This document shows, in pieces, positions 18,086 to 25,408 of a DNA stretch of 64,000 nucleotides. Position 1 is the first letter of the stretch. Each line of letters begins with the position of its first letter. The translations under genes were made by a program, and so were the position numbers. The DNA is taken from the NCBI GenBank assembly GCA_963850765.1, contig CAWKMN010000003.1, positions 1,302,001 through 1,366,000 of the forward strand. Direction: 5' to 3'. The notes beneath the pieces are model-generated. The model had not been told where the DNA came from. It did no database searches and was given only the letters and a program-made list of their open reading frames with translations. The stretch is from CAWKMN01 sp963850765. Its GTDB lineage: Bacteria; Chloroflexota; Anaerolineae; Aggregatilineales; Aggregatilineaceae.

Positions 18086-20948
18086 TTTCGTTGGGATCAA
18101 TGGATCGGGGCGACGGGGCTGGCGGCTCGGTATTCTCGTTTTCGCGCCGCCCAAAGGGCGACCGGCCCGTGCCAAAGGGTGAGCGCGCGGGCCGCTCGGG
18201 TGCATCACCTCCCAACGGCGGACGCTCACCAAAGGGACGCGGGCGCGGGCGATCGCCAAAAATCGAGGGGCGCGGCGGCACAGGCGGCTCAGCGCGCCGC
18301 GAGGACGGTGACGGCGGGCGCGTGGATGGTCCGGGCCGGGATTCGTCGCGGGCAAAGGGCGACCGGCGCGGAATAATGGGTTCGTCCTCGTCGTCCGCCT
18401 CGTCGGATTCGTCGGGCGTGCGGCGGCGGAAGGGATTGAAGCGCGGCTCGTCGCTGCTGTCGCGTCCTCCTAATGGCGGCCGGCGGAAGGGACGGCGTCC
18501 GGGCGCTGTTCCTGACTCCGGCTCTCCGGTCGCTGTCTCCTGAATCTCGGCAATACGGGGCTGCTCATCGGTGAGGGTATGCTGTTCTTCTCGGAGCACG
18601 GTATCCCCATCGCGCCACCGTACCGTAATCTGCGCGCCAACCTGGACATGATCGATGGTCACAACGCCATAGACCGCGTCCGCACCGGTCAGAAACAGGC
18701 TGCTTTCGCTCACGGAACTATGCTGCAGCGGATCGGCCCCGCACAGAACGACCCGCTCGATGGTGGGCAGCGGATAACGAACCTCGATCGCGTTGCGCGC
18801 ATCGGTCGCGGCCATGGCGAGATCGCGGCCCATAAACCCGGCCCGGCTCTGCACACGCTTGAGCCGGAGCAGCGCGCGGCGATCCCCCACCGCACCCAGC
18901 GCTTCCGCCGCCGCGATCTGGACATCCGCATCGGGATCATCCATCCGTTCGAGCAGCCAGGGGGTATCGGCGGCACTGCCCGCGTCCTTAACCAGCAGAA
19001 CCGCTTCACGGCGGGCCAGCGGATCCGGGGTGCTGCTAATGCCGGGCGACTTCACGACCGGCCACAATTGACTCTGCGCGGCGGCAAACTGATCGGCATG
19101 GGCACTGACGCGCTCGCGCAGCATGCGGAGCGCCTGCCACTGGACGAATGACTCCGCCAACTCCAGCATCTTTCCGAGCACGCTGTAATCCGGCCCTGGA
19201 TCCAGCATGACGAGCGCGGCACTGGCGGCGGCGCGGATCACCCGTTCGTCCGCGCTCAGCCCCTTGAGCAGCGGTGACAGATAGCCGGACTGGCGGGCCA
19301 GCAGGATGATCTGAAGCTGTTCCGGCGGCGGCACGACGCCGAGCCGCTGCGCCAGCAGTTTCTCCGACAGGCCGAGCACGCGCGGCCGGTTGGTGATCTC
19401 GTCCAGCAGGGTGAGACAGTCTGCCGAGATGGGCGGCTGATCATCGGAGTCTGTTTCGGCGGTCGCTTCGGCGGAGGGGAGCAGCGACAGCGCCGCGATC
19501 ACCTGCCCAACGCCGTCCTGATTGTTGAGGGTTTCCTGAATCGTCTTGCTCTGCTCGTAATACGTGCGCGCTTCGGCTGTTTGGCCCAGCCGGTGATGCG
19601 CCACCCCGCGAAACAACCAATACACCCCTTCGAGGCTGCGCGTAACCTGCTGTTCGCCCTCGCTGAGCAGAATACCTCCTTCGCCATGCACCTCGTCCAA
19701 CAATGCCTGACACGCATCATACTGGCCGCTGCGCAGTGACTTCTCAAATTCGCTGAACCAGCGCACCAACCCGGCATGCGGAGCGGATGCGTACTCTGCA
19801 CGGACGCGCTGGACCACCAGCCGCATCAGCGGTCGGCTGGGCGGCCGTGTCAGCCGGTCAGGATCATCCTCCGCCAGCATGTTTTTGAACGCATAGAGGG
19901 TATGGTCGGCGCAGGCCGCCGCGAAATACTGCCCGGTGAGCGTCATGGCGACGCTGTAGACGCGCCCCCCTGTCTGGTGTTTCCAGGCACGGTGCCCGGT
20001 GCGCTGGTCGATCAGGTGAACGGTGTGATTGACCGAACCGGCGGCCATAAAGTTTCCGTCAGGCGACAGGGCAAGCCCATATACCTGATCGCCGGCCTGG
20101 TATTCCCACAGCACATTGCCGTGTTCGTTGAGCAGATACACCGTGTTCGAATGCCCGGCAGCCGCACACAGCCGGCCATCCGGGGTGATGGTCAGGTTAT
20201 TCACCGGGCCGCCCGTGTCATATCGCCACCGCTCATGGCCGTCGAAATCCAGCCCGTAGACGATGCCATCATTGGATCCGGCGACCAGCACGCGCGCCTG
20301 CTCCGCCAGACGGACACCCGCCCAGACCCGCCCGCCGGTCTGGAAAGCCCAGCGCCGCTGCCCCGCTCGATCGTAGGCGACAACGTGGTGATCATCGCAG
20401 CCGGCGACGATCATCTCGCCGTCGGCAGTCAGCGCCAGATGGCGGATCGGGCTGCCCACCGGCTGCCTGAACAGCCGCTCACCACCCCGATCAAATGCAT
20501 AGAGATGCTGATCCAGCGAGCCCACGACGATCAGGCTGGCGTCCGGCGTGATGCCCAGCCCCCACGTCGCGCCCTCGGTCGCCAGTGTATGCAGCAGCTG
20601 GCCGCTGAAATGCCAGACATACGCGTTCTGGCCGCGCTCGATCGTGCCCGCCACAAAACAATCGGCGTCGTCGGCCACCGCCAGCCGGTTGACCGCGCCT
20701 TCAACCTGTCCCTTCCACAGCAGCCGCCCGGCCAGATCGAAAAACAGGATCTCGCCGGCCTGGCTGCCTGCAATGATAAAGCGGCCGTCGCGCGTGATCG
20801 TTGTGACGAATAACTTGCCAGCGGCGGTGTGATGCCACAGTTCCTGAAGCGGCCCTTGCGGTGGGGTTGGCGGCGGTGCCGGCGGATCTTCCTCAAGACC
20901 ATCGAAGAGATCTTCGCGGTTGCGTTCAACTCGACGGAGAAGGCTCAT
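18051..20948 (-). CDS. PQQ/WD40-type beta-propeller with TPR and HEAT repeats
   Basis: The 965-residue protein has about eight propeller blades between residues 35 and 360, each near 40 residues (GNVLWEYQAGDQVYGLALSP, then DGNFMAAGS, is one). Next come a helical TPR-like section (LFRGVAHHRLGQTAEARTYY), HEAT-like repeats (SADERVIRAAASAALVML; DADVQIAAAEALGAVGDR) and an acidic then Pro/Arg-rich tail. No catalytic motif is seen, so it is probably a scaffold. The ATG at 20948 has AGGA upstream and lies 10 nt after the CHAT-like gene stop. Confidence 0.75.
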   Translation of the reverse strand: MSLLRRVERNREDLFDGLEEDPPAPPPTPPQGPLQELWHHTAAGKLFVTTITRDGRFIIAGSQAGEILFFDLAGRLLWKGQVEGAVNRLAVADDADCFVAGTIERGQNAYVWHFSGQLLHTLATEGATWGLGITPDASLIVVGSLDQHLYAFDRGGERLFRQPVGSPIRHLALTADGEMIVAGCDDHHVVAYDRAGQRRWAFQTGGRVWAGVRLAEQARVLVAGSNDGIVYGLDFDGHERWRYDTGGPVNNLTITPDGRLCAAAGHSNTVYLLNEHGNVLWEYQAGDQVYGLALSPDGNFMAAGSVNHTVHLIDQRTGHRAWKHQTGGRVYSVAMTLTGQYFAAACADHTLYAFKNMLAEDDPDRLTRPPSRPLMRLVVQRVRAEYASAPHAGLVRWFSEFEKSLRSGQYDACQALLDEVHGEGGILLSEGEQQVTRSLEGVYWLFRGVAHHRLGQTAEARTYYEQSKTIQETLNNQDGVGQVIAALSLLPSAEATAETDSDDQPPISADCLTLLDEITNRPRVLGLSEKLLAQRLGVVPPPEQLQIILLARQSGYLSPLLKGLSADERVIRAAASAALVMLDPGPDYSVLGKMLELAESFVQWQALRMLRERVSAHADQFAAAQSQLWPVVKSPGISSTPDPLARREAVLLVKDAGSAADTPWLLERMDDPDADVQIAAAEALGAVGDRRALLRLKRVQSRAGFMGRDLAMAATDARNAIEVRYPLPTIERVVLCGADPLQHSSVSESSLFLTGADAVYGVVTIDHVQVGAQITVRWRDGDTVLREEQHTLTDEQPRIAEIQETATGEPESGTAPGRRPFRRPPLGGRDSSDEPRFNPFRRRTPDESDEADDEDEPIIPRRSPFARDESRPGPSTRPPSPSSRRAEPPVPPRPSIFGDRPRPRPFGERPPLGGDAPERPARSPFGTGRSPFGRRENENTEPPAPSPRSIDPNENVEPSAIPESG

Positions 20949-20958
20949 GGGTTCCTGC

Positions 20959-22245
20959 TCATGAAGATTGGGAAGATTGGTCAGATGGTGCGACAAGCAT
21001 CGGAGACGCCCAGGTTTCGTCCTGCCAGTCCCAGCGGCTCACCGCCTGCCGCGCGTGCAGTACTGCCCGTTCGGGCCGGAACGGGGCCGTCAGAAGGTGC
21101 TGGTAAAAACGCTCGGCAAAGCGCAGCCGGCCTTCGTTGGTCACGAACCACCGGAAGCCAAGCACCGCGGGGATTCCCGCCTGGACCAGCGTTTCAAACA
21201 GGCCAAAATGATCACTTTCGCGCAGCACGTATTCATCCCAGTCCTGCGGACCAACACTGGCGCTGATAAAAAACAGGTGAGGGGCGCGGTCCCGCAGCAG
21301 GCGGGCGATTTCGTGCGCGGTCAGCAGCACATGGCCCACCGGGTTGTCCACATGAGGGGCGAACACCAGGCCGGCGTTTTCGGGGTGAAGCCGGTCGTGG
21401 TAGACCTGCCCGCTGTAATGCACGATGTGATAATCACCCTGCGCCAGCCGGCGCTTGATCGGGCCGGGATTGGCCCAGACGGTATCAATGCGGACGTCGA
21501 TGCCAGCGTGCCCGGCGTTTTCCTGGATGCTCGTTTCCAGGATCTCGATCTCCTGGTCGGCGGCGACATGCCGCTCGCCGGACGAGATCAGCAGCACGTG
21601 GAGCGGCGCGCCTGACTTGTTTAGCGTGTCGATCAGCGTGTGGAACGGGACACGCTGCCCGGCTGTGATCCCCTGGATCTGCCGGCAGATCGGGTGGCGG
21701 AGCGCCAGCGGCGTCTCCCCGTCGTGCAGCAGTTCATACGGCACACTCAGGTAATCGCGCGCACCCTCGAAGACCAGCGTCAGATTCTCCGCCGGGAACG
21801 TGCGCCGCAGCGCCGTCGTCAGGACGTTCGCCAGCCCTGGATCGGTATTGATCAGGCCGTTATACAGGTGCCGGCCGATTTCTTCGGCGGCGTGCCGCCA
21901 GGCTTCGCGCCCGGCCGTGTCTTCCTGCTCGTGATAAGCCGCGATAAAACGCCCCATATCGTTCATCTGCACGTTGAGCGAGCCAAAATTCACCCGCCAG
22001 CCTTGCAGCGGGCCGCCCCGCTGCGGCCGCGCGCCGCTTAGGTGATAGGCGATCTGGTAGTTGTCCAGGTTTTGAATGGTGAACACGGTCATCAGCGATC
22101 CCATCCGCGGGCGTGAGAAGCGCGGTTCCGAGTTCACCAGTTCGACCAGATTCTCATCGGCGGTGGCATCATCCTCGATCCCGGTGCCGTGGTCGTCCGG
22201 CTCCTGTGATTCGAGGGAATTCTGATCGGCGTCATCGTCATGCAT
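20959..22245 (-). CDS. CHAT-domain-like protein lacking the catalytic dyad
   Basis: The 428-residue product has an acidic N-terminus (DQNSLESQEPDDHGTG) and a caspase-like CHAT fold. Landmarks are LTLVFEGARDYLSVPYELLH, DYHIVHYSGQVYHD where active CHAT proteases have H-x-x-G-His-Gly, LFFISASVG where they have N-A-Cys, and VQAGIPAVLGFRWFVTNEGRLRF. The catalytic His is Gln and the Cys is Ser, so proteolysis is unlikely. The ATG at 22245 overlaps the JAMM gene stop by 8 nt, which indicates translational coupling. A role as a binding scaffold is inference. Confidence 0.75.
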   Translation of the reverse strand: MHDDDADQNSLESQEPDDHGTGIEDDATADENLVELVNSEPRFSRPRMGSLMTVFTIQNLDNYQIAYHLSGARPQRGGPLQGWRVNFGSLNVQMNDMGRFIAAYHEQEDTAGREAWRHAAEEIGRHLYNGLINTDPGLANVLTTALRRTFPAENLTLVFEGARDYLSVPYELLHDGETPLALRHPICRQIQGITAGQRVPFHTLIDTLNKSGAPLHVLLISSGERHVAADQEIEILETSIQENAGHAGIDVRIDTVWANPGPIKRRLAQGDYHIVHYSGQVYHDRLHPENAGLVFAPHVDNPVGHVLLTAHEIARLLRDRAPHLFFISASVGPQDWDEYVLRESDHFGLFETLVQAGIPAVLGFRWFVTNEGRLRFAERFYQHLLTAPFRPERAVLHARQAVSRWDWQDETWASPMLVAPSDQSSQSS

Positions 22246-23425
22246 CGTGATTCTCTCGCTGGCCGGGTTCGCCCGGCTGGAACACGTAAAACCGGCGGTT
22301 AGAACTGATCTTATCACCAAACCACCGGAAAAAGGCAGCGTTACCCTGTGGGCCGAGCACCATTGCCACATACCACGGCTCGGCAAAAAACCGCCGGTGC
22401 ATAAAACGGTCGTGATCCGAAAAGAAAAGTTCGGTAGTCTGCATAGCCGGGGCGGATTCGTCCGGCTGGAGCGCCACCGTGATCAAGTGCGTGTGATACC
22501 AACCGACGATCTGCTGGCCGGGGTACTGTGCTTTGAGCTGTTCGCTCTGCCGCAGCCAGGAATCGAAATTGTAGCGGAACTCGGCCACGTTCGCGCTCGC
22601 GTCCTCGGCCACGATATGTCCGGCGATCTCAACCAGATAGCGTCCGCTGCCGTCCGCGTGGTGATAGACCTGCCCCACCAGCACACCGCCCTGCTCGGCG
22701 GACACATCCAGCCGGGCGATGGCTTGCACCGTCACCCAGGTAGGCCGGGCGATAAATACCTGCACATCGTCCTGATGCTCGACATCCGGCCGGGCCAGTT
22801 CCACCGGGCTGACCAGGGCCACTTCCTGCACCTCGACCGCGCCAAAATCCGTGGGCGACCTGCACGGCAGATCCGCGCGGGCCGGCTCGACCTCAACCAG
22901 TTCGATCAGCGAGTCGCCTTCCGGCGCGGGTATCTGGATGTCCTCATGGGCATAATCCGCCTCGTCGTCATCCCGCACGGCGATCTGCGGCGTGTACACA
23001 TCCCCATTCTGTAAAACTCGCATATGCAGCAGCGCCGTCTGGATGTTGGACCAGAAATAATCCAGGTTCACGATCTCCAAATCCTGCCGGTAGATCAGCC
23101 CGGATTCCTGAAAGCGCAGTTCCATCGTGAAAAAGCTCAGTGGCTCGGCTGTTGGCCCGTTCTGAAACTCGACGTTCAGCCACGACGGGCGCGGTTCCTG
23201 TGCCTTCGCCTGATCGACTTCCACCACCGGGTTCGTGTGCAGACTATCCTCGTGGCGCGGGATGATGATCGACGTGTAATGCTCACCTTCGGGGACTGCG
23301 CCCTGGCGGACAATCTCGCTGACAAAGGCACGCACCAGCGGACCGAAGACATGCTGCGGATCAAAATCCTTCTTATAGACGCGGCCGCGCGTGGTATGCT
23401 CGATCGATACCCGGCAGTAGGTCAT
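22238..23425 (-). CDS. JAB/MPN (JAMM) metalloprotease, deubiquitinase-like
   Basis: The 395-residue protein ends in an MPN domain with the complete JAMM zinc set: Glu244 (AEQGGVLVG), His311 and His313 (GWYHTHL), and Ser336-x-x-Asp339 (FSDHD). The His-to-Ser spacing is about 15 residues longer than in classic JAMM enzymes. Residues 1-60 and 95-150 each read as strand-strand-helix and could be beta-grasp folds. JAMM enzymes remove or trim ubiquitin-like tags; its place in an E1/E2/ubiquitin-like operon supports that role. ATG at 23425 with AGGAC upstream. Confidence 0.85.
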   Translation of the reverse strand: MTYCRVSIEHTTRGRVYKKDFDPQHVFGPLVRAFVSEIVRQGAVPEGEHYTSIIIPRHEDSLHTNPVVEVDQAKAQEPRPSWLNVEFQNGPTAEPLSFFTMELRFQESGLIYRQDLEIVNLDYFWSNIQTALLHMRVLQNGDVYTPQIAVRDDDEADYAHEDIQIPAPEGDSLIELVEVEPARADLPCRSPTDFGAVEVQEVALVSPVELARPDVEHQDDVQVFIARPTWVTVQAIARLDVSAEQGGVLVGQVYHHADGSGRYLVEIAGHIVAEDASANVAEFRYNFDSWLRQSEQLKAQYPGQQIVGWYHTHLITVALQPDESAPAMQTTELFFSDHDRFMHRRFFAEPWYVAMVLGPQGNAAFFRWFGDKISSNRRFYVFQPGEPGQRENHDA

Positions 23426-23475
23426 GGTCGTGTCCTGCTTCTCAAGGCCAAACGGAAACGGTTGGTGGGAGGGAC

Positions 23476-23512
23476 CCTTGGGGTGACAGCCGAAATCATC
23501 ACCCCAAAGGGC
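23476..23512 (-). promoter_or_regulatory. Hairpin between the ubiquitin-like gene and the JAMM gene
   Basis: CCCTTGGGGTGA (23476-23487) pairs with TCACCCCAAAGGG (23500-23512), one base bulged, with a 12-nt loop. It follows the ubiquitin-like gene on the minus strand and has no long T-run. It may attenuate transcription or protect the upstream mRNA end, giving more modifier than protease. Confidence 0.5.
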
Positions 23513-23522
23513 AGTAGGGCGG

Positions 23523-23783
23523 TCAGCCCGCGATCATTTCGGGCACGAGCGTCAGTATCTCACCCGTTTCGACGCCGACCGATTCGAGCGTCTCCTCTTC
23601 CTGGAGGCGGCGGCCGCGGTAGCTCAGGTGATAGGTCATCGGGCGGCCTGCCTGATCCGTCAGGGGCAGCCCCAACGCCGTCACCGTCGCCGGGATCAGC
23701 TTCTCCACACTGGCGGCTTCGGCCATTTTGACCTGATGCCGTTTGTTGCCGGTGTGGTCTTCGAGCGTTACCTGGATTGCCAT
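23523..23783 (-). CDS. Ubiquitin-like modifier protein
   Basis: The 86-residue protein has a beta-grasp layout: strand IQVTLEDHTG, strand KRHQVKMAEA, helix VEKLIPATVTALGLPL, then YHLSYRGRRLQEEETLESVG, which matches the ubiquitin segment L-x-F-x-G-K-x-L-x-x-x-x-T-L-x-x-Y. The final strand GEILTLVPEMIAG ends in Ala-Gly with no residues after it, so it would not need trimming before activation. A strong GGGAGGAA ribosome site and its own promoter suggest high expression. It sits between JAMM and E2/E1 genes. Conjugation is inferred from context. Confidence 0.8.
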   Translation of the reverse strand: MAIQVTLEDHTGNKRHQVKMAEAASVEKLIPATVTALGLPLTDQAGRPMTYHLSYRGRRLQEEETLESVGVETGEILTLVPEMIAG

Positions 23784-23826
23784 GATGGTTTCCTCCCGCT
23801 CTTTCGAGCCTGTCGAACATATGTTT

Positions 23827-23855
23827 ACAGTACGGATAAATCGTCAATCGGTCAA
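23827..23855 (-). promoter_or_regulatory. Internal promoter for the ubiquitin-like gene
   Basis: On the minus strand TTGACC (23850-23855), a 17-nt spacer and TACTGT (23827-23832) lie in the 89-nt gap before the ubiquitin-like gene. All neighbouring genes upstream have gaps of 10 nt or less, so the gap itself is notable. Confidence 0.5.
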
Positions 23856-23872
23856 TAAGCCGCGCTCCTTTT

Positions 23873-24718
23873 CTAACAAACTCCTAACTTCTCCATCAGA
23901 CGACGGTCGTTGTTCAGATGCGCCATGATCTGAACTTCGCGCGCGTAGAGATCGAGATAGGTGCCGAGCATCTGCGTGACCAGCCGGAACATATCAAAAT
24001 CAAGTTCCTGCGTGGGCACTTCCAGCATCAGCAGGGCCTGATCGCGCTCGCCGATGCCGAGCTTCGCCATATAGAGCACCTGATTCACGCCGAGCAGGTA
24101 CTCGAAGAACACTCCCTGCACGGCAGGATCCAGCCGGGTCGCTTCGGGCAGCACGGGCGCGTGGAAATAGGCCCACGACCGGCTGACGGTCAGATACACA
24201 TCGAACAACCGCTGGCCTTTGTACTTGAGCGGCCATGTGATTCCCTTCGGTTTGCTTTTCGCGCCCCACCCGCGCGGCAGAATCGCCTGGATGTAGCTGA
24301 TCAAAACTTCGTGCGGAATGCCGGGCGGCTCATCAAAATACAGCTCCTTCGAGCGGCGATCGACCGGCTCACCTGGCGCGAAGGCCTGCGGATCGCGGTA
24401 CTGCGCCAGCGCACCGAGCGCATAGTCGATCAGGTGGATACCGCTGGCAGCGGGCAGTTCGACCTGCAAGGATGGCACGCCGCCGGGAGCCATGGCGATC
24501 TTCGCCATGAACATCATTTCGTTGCGCAGCAGCAGATCGCGCGGATCGATGGCTACCAACCCGGCCAGCGGCGCTTGCAGGCAGATCCACGACGGCGTGA
24601 AGCTCAGCAGCAGATCCGCACCCTGCTCCGGGTGATGGGCGTGCCAGCCGTTCGGGACCGGCTCCGTCTGCCAGCCCTTGCGCTCGATAGTGCTCAGAAT
24701 CACATCCGATGCCGCCAT
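23873..24718 (-). CDS. Duplicated YbjN/secretion-chaperone-like protein
   Basis: The 281-residue protein appears to be two copies of an alpha/beta domain of about 120 residues. LLLRNEMMFMAKIAMAPGG with LGALAQYRD in the first half corresponds to LLGVNQVLYMAKLGIGERDQ with MLGTYLDLYAREV in the second. The pattern resembles YbjN and type III secretion chaperone folds, which are protein-binding rather than enzymatic. It lies 10 nt after the E2-like gene, so a substrate-adaptor or chaperone role in conjugation is a reasonable guess. GGGGGCAGC precedes the ATG. The fold call is tentative. Confidence 0.6.
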   Translation of the reverse strand: MAASDVILSTIERKGWQTEPVPNGWHAHHPEQGADLLLSFTPSWICLQAPLAGLVAIDPRDLLLRNEMMFMAKIAMAPGGVPSLQVELPAASGIHLIDYALGALAQYRDPQAFAPGEPVDRRSKELYFDEPPGIPHEVLISYIQAILPRGWGAKSKPKGITWPLKYKGQRLFDVYLTVSRSWAYFHAPVLPEATRLDPAVQGVFFEYLLGVNQVLYMAKLGIGERDQALLMLEVPTQELDFDMFRLVTQMLGTYLDLYAREVQIMAHLNNDRRLMEKLGVC

Positions 24719-24728
24719 GCTGCCCCCG

Positions 24729-25406
24729 TCAGGACACGATCTCGATCAGGTTGTCCGGGTCATCCATCTGGACACTGCTGGCCGGGTCAGCGGAGCGTTC
24801 GCCGCCCGCCGCGCCGACTTTATAGCGGCTGTCCAGCAGATCGCGATCATCAACCGGGAAGCGGTCCGCGTGCTGGCGCGCCCATTCCGCCGCCTCGAAA
24901 TTCAGCGGATCGTTGACGTTGTAGCTCTGGTATTGAACCAGCCGCCCGACTTCCTGCACGATCAGATCCAGCGTCCAGCCCACCGCGAACGGTCGCCCTT
25001 CCAGGCAGATATAAGGCCGCCGCAGGTTGGGGTGCCAGATCGGCGTGAGCCAGATGAAGGTCGGCGGCTTGCTCGGATAATCCGCCCCAAATACGACTTC
25101 CATCAGGTGATAGGGCGCTTCGACGATCTTGCCATCGTCAAGCTGCCACAGCCCCTTGCAGTTGAACCGGATCATGTATTTTTCCGGCGGCACGTCGGCA
25201 AACTGCGCGGCGAACTGCGCCGGCGTCAGAAAGCCAGGGAATCCGTCCGTGATCACGTCAAACGAGAATTTCGTCCGCAAGAACTGCGGCGCTTCCTCCG
25301 CCGTCAGGTCCGCGACCCAGAACTCGACCAGCGCGTGCGGCTTGAGCAGCGCGCGCATCAGGTCAAATTCCTCCTGCAGACGGCCCAACCGAATATCGTC
25401 CTGCAT
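24729..25406 (-). CDS. E2-like ubiquitin-conjugating (UBC-fold) protein
   Basis: The 225-residue protein has the UBC core in canonical order: YHLMEVVFGADYPSKPP, His125-Pro126-Asn127, the catalytic Cys134 in YICLEG, Trp144 and Asp166-Pro-Leu-Asn. This matches eukaryotic E2 enzymes (F-P-x-x-Y-P-x-x-P-P, HPN, ICL, W, DPL) unusually well. An 80-residue N-terminal region and a 45-residue tail flank the core. E2 enzymes carry the activated modifier as a thioester. It starts 2 nt after the E1 stop, with GGGAGAGAGAA inside the end of the E1 gene, so the two are translationally coupled. Confidence 0.88.
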   Translation of the reverse strand: MQDDIRLGRLQEEFDLMRALLKPHALVEFWVADLTAEEAPQFLRTKFSFDVITDGFPGFLTPAQFAAQFADVPPEKYMIRFNCKGLWQLDDGKIVEAPYHLMEVVFGADYPSKPPTFIWLTPIWHPNLRRPYICLEGRPFAVGWTLDLIVQEVGRLVQYQSYNVNDPLNFEAAEWARQHADRFPVDDRDLLDSRYKVGAAGGERSADPASSVQMDDPDNLIEIVS

Positions 25407-25408
25407 TG

